From: Stappia sp. BW2
GTDB lineage: Bacteria > Pseudomonadota > Alphaproteobacteria > Rhizobiales > Stappiaceae
Assembly (NCBI RefSeq): GCF_008107695.1
Contig: NZ_VIRG01000070.1
Coordinates: 1,823,464 to 1,887,463, forward strand
Direction of reading: 5' to 3'
DNA: 64,000 nucleotides
Shown piece by piece: positions 1-10,597 of the stretch; within the stretch, counting starts at the first letter, position 1, and every line of letters begins with the position of its first letter. The notes beneath the pieces were generated by a model, which was not told the origin of the DNA, did not search any database, and worked only from the letters and a program-made list of their open reading frames with translations. The position numbers and the translations under genes are program-made.

Positions 1-164
1 GCATGCGCTCCTGGCGCTATGGCGCTGTCGTCAACGACGGCGTTGTCGAGCAGTGGTTCGAAGAAGAAGGCTTCTCCGACAACTGCGAGAGCGACCCTTA
101 TGGTGTTTCTGCACCGCAGAACATCCTGGAAAAGCTGCGCGCTGCAAAAGTGCAGGCCGCCTGA
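1..164 (+). CDS. Peroxiredoxin (Prx5-like), C-terminal fragment
   Basis: Only the last 53 codons are in the window; the reading frame enters from the left edge (first full codon at position 3) and stops with TGA at 162-164. The tail RSWRYGAVVNDGVVEQWF followed by DPYGVSAPQNILEKL matches the C-terminus of the thioredoxin- or glutaredoxin-dependent peroxiredoxin 5 family, which reduces H2O2 and organic peroxides in the cytoplasm. The peroxidatic cysteine lies upstream of the window, so the catalytic site cannot be checked. A strong hairpin terminator follows 22 bp after the stop. The family call is recognition of the conserved tail. Confidence 0.8.
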   Translation, partial: MRSWRYGAVVNDGVVEQWFEEEGFSDNCESDPYGVSAPQNILEKLRAAKVQAA

Positions 165-185
165 ACCAACAGGCACAAGCTCAGC

Positions 186-216
186 AAAAAGCCCCGGAGC
201 GATCCGGGGCTTTTTT
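186..216 (+). terminator. Intrinsic terminator, probably bidirectional
   Basis: Stem AGCCCCGG / CCGGGGCT with a 6-nt AGCGAT loop, preceded by five A and followed by six T. It ends the peroxiredoxin transcript on the plus strand. The A-run on the other side gives a T-run on the minus strand, so it can also end the cyd operon that converges on it. Confidence 0.85.
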
Positions 217-250
217 CGTTTCGTGACAATGCTTTGGAAAAAAGCCTCGC

Positions 251-370
251 CTAGTCGCGGCCTTCGAGGCGGCGACGTTCGTCTTCCGACCGCAGCTCCA
301 GCCACATCGCATTCAGAATCGCCATAGCACAGGCCAGAGGCATTCCGAGGACCCAGGCAAAATACCACAT
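251..370 (-). CDS. cydX: Cytochrome bd oxidase small subunit CydX (YbgT-like)
   Basis: A 39-residue ORF, MWYFAWVLGMPLACAMAILN followed by a charged tail rich in Glu and Arg. It starts 12 bp after the cydB stop behind a GAGGAG Shine-Dalgarno sequence. CydX proteins are single-span inner-membrane peptides needed for stable, active cytochrome bd. The WYFAW(V/I)LG opening and a short Glu/Arg-rich cytoplasmic tail are the family hallmarks and both are visible. Its place as last gene of cydDCABX supports the call. Confidence 0.88.
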   Translation of the reverse strand: MWYFAWVLGMPLACAMAILNAMWLELRSEDERRRLEGRD

Positions 371-382
371 GAAGCAGTCTCC

Positions 383-1540
383 TCAGTAAGCGGTGTGGTT
401 GTCGCGTTCGATGGTTTCTTCATCCACCTTGCCCCACAAGACCTTGTAGACCCAAGCGGTGTAGACAAGGATGATCGGCAGGAAGATGAGTGTCACCACC
501 AGCATGTTGAACAGTGTTCGATGGCTGGAAGATGCATCCCAGACCGTCAGGCTGGCACCAGGCTGTATCGAGGACGGCAGGATGAATGGGAACATCGAGA
601 CACCGACCGTCGATATGATTCCGAAAACCGCCAGCTTCGAAAAGAGGAAGATCGGCATTTCCAGACGGGTCTGCAACAGCACCAGGGTTCCGAACAGTCC
701 CAGGAACCCGAGACCGGGCGCGAGCCAGAGAATGGGGTGGACAGTGTAATTGGCCATCCATGCCCCGCCTTCCGTAATCGCCTGTTTCGCGAGCGGATTG
801 GCTGCCATGTTCGGATCGATTTCGGACGTGATGCGGAAGCCTTCCACATAGCCGCTGGCAATCAGATAACCGCCGAGGGCGAACAGCGCGATGCTGAGAC
901 CGGCCGCGACGGTTCCAAACCGCCGTGCGCGCTTGGCAATATCGCCGTTGGTCCGCATCACCAGCCAGACCGAGCCGTGCGTTACCAGCATGGCTACGGA
1001 CAAGACCCCGCACAGTAGCGAGAACGGCGAGAACAGCCCGAAGAACGAGCCTTCATAGGTCATGCGCAGGTCGTTATCGAGCGAGAACGGCACGCCGAGC
1101 AGCACATTGCCGACGGCAACACCGAAGACGAGCGCCGGCACGAACGACCCTGTAAACAGCGCCCAGTCCCAGGAATTCCGCCAGGACGGGTCTGGCCGCT
1201 TGGACCGGTACTTGAAGGAGACCGGCCGCAGGATCATCGCCGCCAGCACCACGAACATCGCAAGATAGAATCCCGAAAAGCTGATGGCATAGAGCGGTGG
1301 CCAGGCAGCGAAGATCGCCCCGCCCCCCAGGATGAACCAGACCTGGTTTCCTTCCCAGGTAGGGCCAATCGTATTGATGACGACGCGGCGCTCGATATCC
1401 GTCTCGGCAACAAAGGGCAGCATCGCGCCGACGCCCATGTCAAATCCGTCCATCACCGCAAAGGCAATCAGAAGGACACCCAGCAGAAGCCACCAGATCA
1501 TCTTCAGGACAGAGTAGTCGATCATTTCATAGAGGATCAT
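383..1540 (-). CDS. cydB: Cytochrome bd ubiquinol oxidase subunit II
   Basis: A 385-residue polytopic membrane protein of normal CydB length. WWLLLGVLLIAFAVMDGFDMG near the N-terminus is the family signature, and GPTWEGNQVW near residue 60 is also conserved. CydB pairs with the haem-bearing CydA in the high-affinity quinol oxidase that reduces O2 to water in the inner membrane. It begins 6 bp after the cydA stop; a GGAG overlapping that stop serves the ATG at 1540. Homologues often begin at the internal MIDYSVLK (ATG at 1525), so the start may be five codons shorter. cydX follows directly. Confidence 0.95.
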   Translation of the reverse strand: MILYEMIDYSVLKMIWWLLLGVLLIAFAVMDGFDMGVGAMLPFVAETDIERRVVINTIGPTWEGNQVWFILGGGAIFAAWPPLYAISFSGFYLAMFVVLAAMILRPVSFKYRSKRPDPSWRNSWDWALFTGSFVPALVFGVAVGNVLLGVPFSLDNDLRMTYEGSFFGLFSPFSLLCGVLSVAMLVTHGSVWLVMRTNGDIAKRARRFGTVAAGLSIALFALGGYLIASGYVEGFRITSEIDPNMAANPLAKQAITEGGAWMANYTVHPILWLAPGLGFLGLFGTLVLLQTRLEMPIFLFSKLAVFGIISTVGVSMFPFILPSSIQPGASLTVWDASSSHRTLFNMLVVTLIFLPIILVYTAWVYKVLWGKVDEETIERDNHTAY

Positions 1541-1546
1541 TTTCGA

Positions 1547-3151
1547 TTACTCCGCTGGAACTGAGGCTGCGGTCGGAGCCGGCTGCCGGAATGCGGGGCG
1601 AGCTGCATCCGGGTTCACGCCGTCTTCAGGACCGATCTTGATGTATTTGAACATCAGCATGATCTCGATCACCAGAAGCGTGCTGTAGAGCGCAACGAAA
1701 CCGGCAAGCGTCATCAGAACTTCTGTTACGCTCAGGTTCGAGACGCCGACGGATGTCGGCAGCATGCTTTCGATGATCCAGGGCTGACGGCCGTATTCTG
1801 CCACGAACCAGCCCATTTCACAGGCGATCCACGGCAACGGGATTGACCAGACCGCGACGTGCAACAGCCAACGGCGCTTTTCACTCAGGATGTCCAGCTT
1901 TCCGGACGAGGAATAATAGAAGAAAATCGCGGTTATCAGGATGAAGAAGAAGCCACACGCCACCATGATCCGGAAGGCATAGAACATCGGCATGACTTCT
2001 GGAACGGTCGACCAGGCAGCCGCATCCACCTGTTCGGTTGTCGCCTCCATCGGATTGTCCGTGAACGGCAGCAGCAGATAGGCATAACCGAGCGAGTTTT
2101 CGTTCTGCAGGAAGGTCTCGCGGACATCGGCACTGACATTGGCCGGATCCTTGCGAATCTTCTGCAGAGCGTCCCAGGCGATGGCACCCTGCCGAATGCG
2201 ATCTTCGGTTCGGGACACCAGATCCTTGATGCCCGGAATGACCGTGTCGAGAGAGCGCGTTGCAATCAGGCCCATCACATAAGGCACTTCGATGGCAAAA
2301 ACGTTTTCACGCTTTTCCATGTCCGCCCAGGCAACCACGTTGAACGAGGCCGGCGCGGGCTCCGTATCCCACATGGCTTCGATTGTCGCCAGTTTCATCT
2401 TCTGGTTCAGGTTGGCTTCGTAACCGCTTTCATCGCCCAGAACCACAACGGAAAGAGCCGATGCAAAACCGAAGGCGGAGGCAATAGCCATGGACCGTTT
2501 GGCAATCGGGATATGGCGGCCTTTGAGCATGTACCAGGCGGAAATACCGAGAACGAACATCGACGCAGTGACATAACCCGCGGACACCGTATGAACGAAT
2601 TTGGCCTGTGCCACCGGATTGAACAACACGTCGTAGAAACTGTTGACTTCCATACGCATGGTTTCGGGGTTGAACGCCGCCCCGATGGGGTGCTGCATCC
2701 AGCCATTGGCGATCAGAATCCAAAGCGCGGACAAGTTCGTTCCAATTGCAACGGCCCAGGTGGCCGCCAGATGCTGGCGTCTGGAGAGTCGATCCCAGCC
2801 GAAGAAGAACAGACCGACAAAGGTAGCTTCCAGAAAAAAGGCCATCAGGCCTTCAATGGCCAGCGGCGCGCCGAAGACGTCGCCGACATACTGGCTGAAA
2901 TAAGCCCAGTTCATACCGAACTGGAACTCCATGGTCAGACCTGTGGCAACACCCAGGACAAAGTTGATTCCAAAAAGAGTGCCCCAGAATTTGACCATGC
3001 GTTTCCAGACCTCGCGGCCGGTCATCACATAGACTGTTTCCATGGTTGCCAGCAGAATCGACAAGCCGATGGTCAAAGGCACAAACAGGAAGTGGTAGAG
3101 CGCTGTCATGGCAAATTGCAGCCGAGACAGGTCAACGACGTTCAGTTCCAT
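1547..3151 (-). CDS. cydA: Cytochrome bd ubiquinol oxidase subunit I
   Basis: 534 residues from the ATG at 3151, chosen because AAGGG lies 6 nt upstream and MELNVVDLSRLQFAMTALYH aligns with the CydA N-terminus; the frame stays open upstream to 3340 but that part is unlike the family. Visible ligands and functional residues: His20 and Glu100/Glu108 (haem b595/d region), His187 and Met396 (haem b558), the Q-loop KMKLATIEA at 251-259, and GRQPW at 454-458. The enzyme oxidises quinol and reduces O2 with high affinity, supporting microaerobic respiration. It is first gene of the cydABX part, 345 bp after cydC, so it may also have its own promoter. Confidence 0.96.
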   Translation of the reverse strand: MELNVVDLSRLQFAMTALYHFLFVPLTIGLSILLATMETVYVMTGREVWKRMVKFWGTLFGINFVLGVATGLTMEFQFGMNWAYFSQYVGDVFGAPLAIEGLMAFFLEATFVGLFFFGWDRLSRRQHLAATWAVAIGTNLSALWILIANGWMQHPIGAAFNPETMRMEVNSFYDVLFNPVAQAKFVHTVSAGYVTASMFVLGISAWYMLKGRHIPIAKRSMAIASAFGFASALSVVVLGDESGYEANLNQKMKLATIEAMWDTEPAPASFNVVAWADMEKRENVFAIEVPYVMGLIATRSLDTVIPGIKDLVSRTEDRIRQGAIAWDALQKIRKDPANVSADVRETFLQNENSLGYAYLLLPFTDNPMEATTEQVDAAAWSTVPEVMPMFYAFRIMVACGFFFILITAIFFYYSSSGKLDILSEKRRWLLHVAVWSIPLPWIACEMGWFVAEYGRQPWIIESMLPTSVGVSNLSVTEVLMTLAGFVALYSTLLVIEIMLMFKYIKIGPEDGVNPDAARPAFRQPAPTAASVPAE

Positions 3152-3496
3152 CGTATACCCCTTACGGACCGGACACGGTCCGAGCATTTTCGCCAAAGCA
3201 CCCAATATTCTATCGAACAGAAAAAGGTACTTCGGCACATCAGGACGATCGACGTGTTGAGGCCCGGTCGGGAGGGGACAGAGCCTTGTCGATCTTGATC
3301 GAAAACCCTGATTTCGTCCCGATCCAGCGGCGGCACGCAACTACGCAGTGAAAGCGGATTGCAACCGCCAATCCTGTCAATGAACCGGCTTAGAAAACGA
3401 GTCTTCCTATGGAGTGATCGTGGCCCAGAGCCCCCGCAAGGTCAATGCGACAGATAGGACGCGGCAACCATAAGCTGCTGAAAACCGTGCGGGAAC
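3152..3496 (-). promoter_or_regulatory. cydC-cydA intergenic region, likely cydA promoter
   Basis: 345 bp with no convincing gene. The open frame running into cydA from 3340 lacks a Shine-Dalgarno sequence and CydA similarity. The region holds an FNR-like palindrome (3289-3302) and an AT-rich stretch containing TAGAATATT near 3207-3215 on the minus strand that could serve as a -10. No clear intrinsic terminator follows cydC, so read-through from cydDC plus a separate cydA promoter is the simplest reading. Promoter positions are inferred. Confidence 0.4.
3289..3302. promoter_or_regulatory. FNR/FixK-like palindrome upstream of cydA
   Basis: TCGAT-CTTG-ATCGA is a perfect inverted repeat with the arm and spacer geometry of the FNR/Anr/FixK box TTGAT-N4-ATCAA, with one symmetric mismatch per arm. 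It lies about 138 bp upstream of the cydA start. Oxygen control of cydAB by FNR-family proteins is well known. Binding here is inferred. Confidence 0.4.
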
Positions 3497-5203
3497 TCAT
3501 TGAAATTCGGACAGAATTATTTCCGGCGACGGATTACCGCCCTCAGTTGGCGCTGTCAGATCCAGCACGCGATCGGCCCGTTCCATTTCCTGACGACGAT
3601 GCGCAATCATCAAGACGGCGGAATTTCCACGATAGGACAGAAACCGGTCCAGAACATCGCCAGCAGTTGCAGCGTCCAGTCCCTCGGTCATCTCGTCCAG
3701 AACAAACAGAACCGGCTGTGTCAGGAAGGCTCTGGCCAGGGCCAGACGCCTCTGCTCTCCGCCGGAGAGGCCAAGCCCACCTTCACCCAGAATGGTTTGC
3801 AGCCCTTCCGGATTTTCCGAAATACGGTCGGCAAGCGCTGCCTGCTCGAGCGCACGCCACAGGTCTGCATCGCTGGCATCGGGATTTGCGATACGCAAAT
3901 TCTCCGCGACCGTCTCGTTGAAGAGATAGGCCTTCTGGCCAATGACCGTGATCTTGCGGCGGAGCTCAGCTTCCGGGATCCGGCTAACATCTTCCGCGCC
4001 CAGAACAATCCGCCCCTGCCCCGGATGTCGTAACCGTGCGGCCAATGCCGCAACCGTTGACTTGCCGCAACCGCTGCGCCCGGCCAGTGCGAGAATTTCT
4101 CCCGGCGCAACGTTGAAACTCAGTCCCTCCAGCACGCTTCTCTCAGCCCCAGGATAGCCAAAGCTGACGTCCTTGAAGGAGAGTACAGGCGTAGGCGTAG
4201 TGACGTCCGATAGTGTCGCTTCCCGATTACCAGCAGGTTCAGACTCCCGGCGATCATCCATCAAGCGCATGATCCGGCCTGCAGCCAGCGAAACGCGTGG
4301 CAATTTGGCAAGACCTGGCAGGCTCATCGAAAAGATTTCCGGAAGCCCCATGACTACCAGTATGAGGCCAACGCCGAAAGCAGCCGTCAGCGTGCCACGA
4401 CCAACCTCTTGCAGACAGACCAGAAGTGTGGCCGCAAGAAACAACTGGCCAAGAAGTGCTGATCCAGCTGTCAGTTTGCTGGTTCGGCGATCCTCAGTCT
4501 CCTGTGCCTCCGCGAGGCGGTTTTCCGCGGCCAGGACCGTCTCGGCCGCAGTCTCCAGCCCACCGTAGATCGCAAGATCCCGCCGCCCTGCAGCCAGATC
4601 AGCCGCCCGAAGCCGCATGGCATCCAGCGCCGCATCCGTACGGCGGGCGTTTTTGGTATCGGACTGTACAAAGGTCCAGACCGCCAAAAAGACCCAGGCG
4701 GATATGAAAACCGCACCGGTGACAAGCAAAAGCGGAGAGATGGTGCTCCATACGAGAAGCAGCGTGACCGCAACAACGAGCGCCAGCACAAGGGGAACCA
4801 CCAGGCGCAGATAAACAGTGTCGAGGACGGCGATGTCGAGCGTCAACCTGTTCAGCAGCAGCCCTGATCTTCGCCCATCGCTCGTCCTGTGCGCCATGGA
4901 CGCAAACAGACGATTTCTGAACCTGGTCAGAAAGCGAAACGTCGCATCATGGGTCAAAACGCGTTCACCGTAACGGCCCGCAGTGCGGACAATCGCAAAG
5001 GCACGAATGAGCGCGCTTGGTGCAAAGATATTCAGGAATGCACCGCTTAGTCCCGCGATGGCAGCCGCCGTGATGAACCAGCCGGAGACCCCGAGCAGCA
5101 AAAGCCCGGCAGTTGCAGGCAGCAGGGCCACAAATATCCCGAGCCAGAAATGAAAGCTGTCGTACCGGTGCTGGGTGCGAATGATTTGCCAGACAGACTT
5201 CAC
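3497..5203 (-). CDS. cydC: Thiol reductant ABC exporter, CydC subunit
   Basis: 568 residues: an N-terminal ABC transmembrane domain (about 1-310) and a C-terminal ATPase with Walker A GRSGCGKS (375-382), signature LSGGEQ (479-484) and Walker B LFVLDE (499-504). CydDC exports glutathione and cysteine to the periplasm and is required to assemble cytochrome bd. The start is GTG at 5203, overlapping the cydD TGA as GTGA, so the two half-transporters are translationally coupled. The location directly before cydABX supports the assembly role. Confidence 0.93.
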   Translation of the reverse strand: MKSVWQIIRTQHRYDSFHFWLGIFVALLPATAGLLLLGVSGWFITAAAIAGLSGAFLNIFAPSALIRAFAIVRTAGRYGERVLTHDATFRFLTRFRNRLFASMAHRTSDGRRSGLLLNRLTLDIAVLDTVYLRLVVPLVLALVVAVTLLLVWSTISPLLLVTGAVFISAWVFLAVWTFVQSDTKNARRTDAALDAMRLRAADLAAGRRDLAIYGGLETAAETVLAAENRLAEAQETEDRRTSKLTAGSALLGQLFLAATLLVCLQEVGRGTLTAAFGVGLILVVMGLPEIFSMSLPGLAKLPRVSLAAGRIMRLMDDRRESEPAGNREATLSDVTTPTPVLSFKDVSFGYPGAERSVLEGLSFNVAPGEILALAGRSGCGKSTVAALAARLRHPGQGRIVLGAEDVSRIPEAELRRKITVIGQKAYLFNETVAENLRIANPDASDADLWRALEQAALADRISENPEGLQTILGEGGLGLSGGEQRRLALARAFLTQPVLFVLDEMTEGLDAATAGDVLDRFLSYRGNSAVLMIAHRRQEMERADRVLDLTAPTEGGNPSPEIILSEFQ

Positions 5204-7008
5204 GCGAGGGCCCTCCCCTCGGCAACAGCGCCTACAGATTTCAGATCGATCCGCCGCGAGGCAATTTGCCGAAGATCCTTGTCATGTGTGGCGATGACGG
5301 CAGTGCGCCCTTCACAAAGGCTCCGCAGACCGTCGATGACGTCAGCCGCCGTTTCCTCGTCAAGCGAAGCAGTCGGCTCGTCCGCCAGCAAAAGAACGGC
5401 ATCTTTTCTCATGGCCGCCCGTGCCAGCGCGACCCGGCGGATCTCACCCACGGAAAGGCCGAAACCATCTTCCCCCAAGAGCGTTTCAAGACCCCGAGGC
5501 AGTCGTTGCACAAGCGTTTCAGCCCCGGCAAGCCGCAACGCATGCCACAGATCGTCTTCCGTAACCGCTTCTGGTGTTTCCACCGCCTTCAAGAGGTTTG
5601 CCCGGAGACTGCCGTGAAACAGACGTGGAGACTGGCCGAGCCAGATGACTTTTCGGCGCAGCAATGCAGCCTGCGCAGCTGCGGGCAGATCATCCACCAG
5701 GATTTCACCGTCATCCGGTTCCTGAAATCCGAGTATTCCATCAATCAAAGTGGTCTTGCCGCTGCCGCTCGGTCCTTCCAGCAGAAGCGTTTCGGCAGAT
5801 CCAATTTCCAGACTGAAATCCTTGAAGACATCTCGCTGTTTATGGGAAATGCAGACAGACCTGAACTCTATCGCCGGCGGGCTGGAAAGCTGACAAGCGC
5901 CGGCCTTCTCGGCGGCAACTGCAACAATCGGACGCGGCTTTGGATTGTCTTCCGGCGGGAAAAGCGTCGCCAGTCTCTCCCGGGCGGCAAGCCCCCCCGC
6001 CCGGTCGTGATAGGCAGCGGCGTAGGCACGCAAGGGCGCGAAGAATTCCGGTGCGAGCAGGAGAATGAAAAGGCCCTGCGCGAAGGTCAAAGGCCCTCCC
6101 CAGGTGCCGACCTGGATTTCCCCCAACAGCGAGAAGCCGACATAGACCGCGCAAAAGGCGATACCGAGTGCAGAAAAAAGCTCCAGCACTGTAGACGACA
6201 GGAACGCGATCTTCAGGACTCGCATGGTTCCGGTCCGGAAGCGTTCGCCAGCGTCCCCAATTTGCTGCTGCGTTCGCCCGATTGCGCCGAATAACGTCAG
6301 CGTTTCCAGCCCCTTGATCCTGTCGAGCAAGCTGCCGCTCAACCGCACAAGTTCTTCCTGTTGTCGCTCGCTTGCCGCCTTGGCGCGCAGGCCGATCAGC
6401 GCCATGAAAACCGGAATGAGCGGCCCGCAGACAACAAGGATAAGAGCGCCTAGCCAGCTGAAAAAACCAGTGGCGGCAACGATCCCAAGAGGCACATGGC
6501 GCAAACGCAGTTTCTGCGGTTCAAAGTTCCGATAGTAGGGTCCAAGCAGATCGACCTGTTCGGTGATATGCGCGGCAAAGGCACCGGAAGAGGGAAACTC
6601 TGCCGACGGTGAGCGGGTAGCCGCAATGGAGAGAAGGTCTCCGCGGGCCCTGCTCTGGATCGCACGGGCAGTCTGCCGGGCAACCGTTTCTGCGCGGTTT
6701 TGCAGAAACACTCTCAACAGGGCGACAAGCGCTATGCCGGCAGCAGCCAGCAACGCTGACCGGGTCAAATCGCTGTCAGCGATCCGGCCGGTGTCTGTAG
6801 CGGAAAAAATGTCGGGAAGCGATCCGAGCGCCCAGGAAATCAATCCGGCCTGAGCGATCCACAGCAGATCGGATACGGCAAGAAGCCTGCCGGCCCTTTT
6901 GAGGCATCGGCTTTCTCTATCGTCCGGCCAGCCGAAAGCAGCTGCGGTTCCGCAGCCCTGCCCCACATCCTCAGCCACATTCCCGATCTTTTGCCTTTTC
7001 GTTTTCAT
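5200..7008 (-). CDS. cydD: Thiol reductant ABC exporter, CydD subunit
   Basis: 602 residues from the ATG at 7008. The frame is open to 7251, but the upstream part does not resemble CydD; no start has a strong Shine-Dalgarno sequence, so the start is uncertain. A transmembrane domain (about 45-340) is followed by an ATPase with Walker A GPSGSGKT (412-419), a non-standard signature LSVGE (518-522) instead of LSGGQ, and Walker B VLLLADEP (538-545). It forms the CydDC heterodimer with the overlapping next gene. An asymmetric signature motif is common in heterodimeric exporters. Confidence 0.92.
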   Translation of the reverse strand: MKTKRQKIGNVAEDVGQGCGTAAAFGWPDDRESRCLKRAGRLLAVSDLLWIAQAGLISWALGSLPDIFSATDTGRIADSDLTRSALLAAAGIALVALLRVFLQNRAETVARQTARAIQSRARGDLLSIAATRSPSAEFPSSGAFAAHITEQVDLLGPYYRNFEPQKLRLRHVPLGIVAATGFFSWLGALILVVCGPLIPVFMALIGLRAKAASERQQEELVRLSGSLLDRIKGLETLTLFGAIGRTQQQIGDAGERFRTGTMRVLKIAFLSSTVLELFSALGIAFCAVYVGFSLLGEIQVGTWGGPLTFAQGLFILLLAPEFFAPLRAYAAAYHDRAGGLAARERLATLFPPEDNPKPRPIVAVAAEKAGACQLSSPPAIEFRSVCISHKQRDVFKDFSLEIGSAETLLLEGPSGSGKTTLIDGILGFQEPDDGEILVDDLPAAAQAALLRRKVIWLGQSPRLFHGSLRANLLKAVETPEAVTEDDLWHALRLAGAETLVQRLPRGLETLLGEDGFGLSVGEIRRVALARAAMRKDAVLLLADEPTASLDEETAADVIDGLRSLCEGRTAVIATHDKDLRQIASRRIDLKSVGAVAEGRALA

Positions 7009-7201
7009 CGGGCGTTTAGTGTCGCTCTCCCATTTCAAATGCAAGGGACACATTGCCACGGCGCATTCCGGTTTGCCATGTCGGAGCCATGCCTTTTTCG
7101 GCCAATTTATATTGCTGCACAAAAAGAGCTGCAGCCACCCATGCCAGTTCAGCGATCCAGGCACCAGGTGTTTGCCTGCCCCTGACGCAGAGAGCCGCGG
7201 T

Positions 7202-7240
7202 TTTGAAACAAAAACGCTCCCTGCGGTGACCGGGAGCGTT
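7202..7240 (-). terminator. Intrinsic terminator of mmsA
   Basis: Arms AACGCTCCC (7213-7221) and GGGAGCGTT (7232-7240) with a 10-nt loop, 25 bp past the mmsA stop. On the minus strand the stem is followed by TTTTTGTTT. Confidence 0.85.
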
Positions 7241-7264
7241 CTGTCGAACATTCGTTCGTTGTGT

Positions 7265-8764
<1,500 letters not shown>

Positions 8765-9082
8765 GTCGCGTTTCTCCCAATATGTTCTGACACCAGCCAA
8801 AAGGATTTTGGGCGAGCGTCCGAGGTGCTGTCTTTTTGACTTTTATTTTTGCTGCAAACAAGAACCAGAATTCCGGAGCCGTTGTGCGTTTTTTAAAGTT
8901 ATGCCAATAAAGCTCCATTAGCGTTTCAAACGAACGATAGGACCAATAGCCCTCAGTTGTCATCCCGGCATGAGCGCGGCGAAGAGCCCGCACCAAACAC
9001 CCCGTGAGCACATCTTCCGATTTTGGCGCTCACCCATCTGACAACAACAAGTGCAAGGCGATCATCGCAGAAAGCAATAGAC
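8765..9082. promoter_or_regulatory. Divergent promoter region, mmsA / LysR gene
   Basis: 318 bp without a gene. It must contain the promoters of both divergent genes. An 11-bp palindrome CGTTTCAAACG (8922-8932) near the middle is the best operator candidate I see. No clear -35/-10 pair stands out. Confidence 0.35.
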
Positions 9083-9964
9083 ATGAACTGGGATGACCTC
9101 CGCATCTTTCTCGCCATTGCACGAACAGGCCAGATCCTGGCGGCGGCGCGCCGCCTCGGCCTCAATCACGCGACAGTCGCCCGCAGACTGACGAGCCTTG
9201 AGGACAGCGTCGGCACCCGTCTCTTCGACAGATCGACCTCTGGCTGCGTTCTGACCGAAGCGGGCAGTCGGTTTTTCGACAGGGCAGAACGGATCGAAGC
9301 GGAGGCGGTCGCGGCGGAAGCGGACCTGACAAACAACACGCCTGAAATTTCGGGAACAGTGCGCATCGGCGCGCCCGATGGTTTCGGTGTCGCCTATCTT
9401 GCGCCTCGGCTGGGCAAACTGACAGAAAAACATCCAGGCTTGACGGTGCAGCTCGTACCCGTTCCGCGCTCCTTTTCCCTGTCCCGCCGCGAGGCCGATA
9501 TTGCGGTAACCATCGACAGGCCGGAAACCGGCCGGCTTGTTGCCGGCAAACTCGTTGACTACTCACTCGGGCTTTATGCCTCGAAAACCTATCTGATACG
9601 CCGCGACACGCCAGTCATCGCAAACGATCTTACCGCTCACGATCTGATTGGTTACGTGGAAGACCTGCTCTACTCGCCATCTCTGAATTACGGCACAGAA
9701 ATTCTGAAAAACTGGACTGCACGTTTCGAGATAGCCTCGGCTCTTGGCCAGACCGAAGCTGTCCGATCGGGTGCAGGGATCGGTATCCTTCACGATTTTA
9801 TCGCGCGCGATGACAGCGACCTTGTCGCCGTCCTGCCGGACATAAAGCTTCACCGCGCCTACTGGATGGTGACACACGAAAGCTCACGTCCGCTCCGTCA
9901 TGTCGCGGTGGTACAGGATTTTCTACGCGATCAAGTCGTGCGCGATCGAGCTATCTTCGGATAG
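9083..9964 (+). CDS. LysR-family transcriptional regulator
   Basis: 293 residues from the ATG at 9083, where the protein begins MNWDDLRIFLAIARTG as LysR proteins do; an open extension to 9023 is unlike the family. The N-terminal winged helix-turn-helix is residues 1-62 (ILAAARRLGLNHATVARRL, then LFDRS), and a LysR substrate-binding domain fills about 90-290. It is divergent from mmsA across 318 bp, the usual arrangement for a LysR protein and its target, so control of mmsA is inferred. The ligand cannot be told. The Shine-Dalgarno sequence is weak. It converges on thiE with 27 bp between the stops. Confidence 0.88.
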   Translation: MNWDDLRIFLAIARTGQILAAARRLGLNHATVARRLTSLEDSVGTRLFDRSTSGCVLTEAGSRFFDRAERIEAEAVAAEADLTNNTPEISGTVRIGAPDGFGVAYLAPRLGKLTEKHPGLTVQLVPVPRSFSLSRREADIAVTIDRPETGRLVAGKLVDYSLGLYASKTYLIRRDTPVIANDLTAHDLIGYVEDLLYSPSLNYGTEILKNWTARFEIASALGQTEAVRSGAGIGILHDFIARDDSDLVAVLPDIKLHRAYWMVTHESSRPLRHVAVVQDFLRDQVVRDRAIFG

Positions 9965-9991
9965 CAAATATCAGAGCGGATAGCAGGACCG

Positions 9992-10597
9992 CTAGCGCCA
10001 GCGCTGTGTCGCCTCAATCCATTCCCTCGTGCGCGCTTCCGGATCGGCATTGCGCGTGATGTCAGTGGCGACGGCTGCGATATCCGCGCCATTTTCGAAC
10101 ACGCCGGGAAGACGCTCCGGGTTGAGGCCACCAATGGCCACCAGAGGAAGGCTGCCGATCTGCTGCTTCCACCGGCCGATCTTTTCAAGGCCTTGCGGTG
10201 CCCATTTGAGCTCTTTCAAGATCGTCGGATAGACGGGCCCGAGCGCGACATAATCGGGCTCGGTAGCAAGAGCTGTTTGCAGCTCTTCGCCGTCATGGGT
10301 CGACACGCCAAGTTTCAAACCGGCTTTGCAAATGGCTGCCACGTCGGCGTCGGCAAGGTCTTCCTGACCAAGATGGACAAAATCGCAGCCCTCTTCGATC
10401 GCGAGTTGCCAATAGTCGTTGACGACAAGTTGGCAACCGTGGTTCACGCAAACGCTTCTGGAAGCTGCGATTTCCTTGCGCAGGATGTCTTCGCTTGCGT
10501 CCTTGATCCGCAGTTGAACCAGTTTGATGCCAAGCGGCACCAGCCGCGCGATCCAGTCGAAACTGTCAACGATGGGATAAAAGGGGTCGAGTTTCAT
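9992..10597 (-). CDS. thiE: Thiamine-phosphate synthase
   Basis: 201 residues with a ThiE TIM-barrel pattern: VQLRIKD (27-33), the VNDYWQLA substrate-binding strand, FVHLGQEDL, LGVSTH and ALGPVYPT, and VAIGGLNPE near the C-terminus. The enzyme joins HMP-pyrophosphate and the carboxythiazole phosphate to give thiamine phosphate. The ATG overlaps the thiG TGA (ATGA), so the two are coupled. It is the last gene of thiOSGE, under the TPP riboswitch at 12708-12813. Confidence 0.92.
   Translation of the reverse strand: MKLDPFYPIVDSFDWIARLVPLGIKLVQLRIKDASEDILRKEIAASRSVCVNHGCQLVVNDYWQLAIEEGCDFVHLGQEDLADADVAAICKAGLKLGVSTHDGEELQTALATEPDYVALGPVYPTILKELKWAPQGLEKIGRWKQQIGSLPLVAIGGLNPERLPGVFENGADIAAVATDITRNADPEARTREWIEATQRWR

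Noticed and set aside
1859..3298. 479-codon open frame on the plus strand
   Set aside because: Antisense to cydA, which is certain by motif; the frame is a GC-rich codon shadow without family features.
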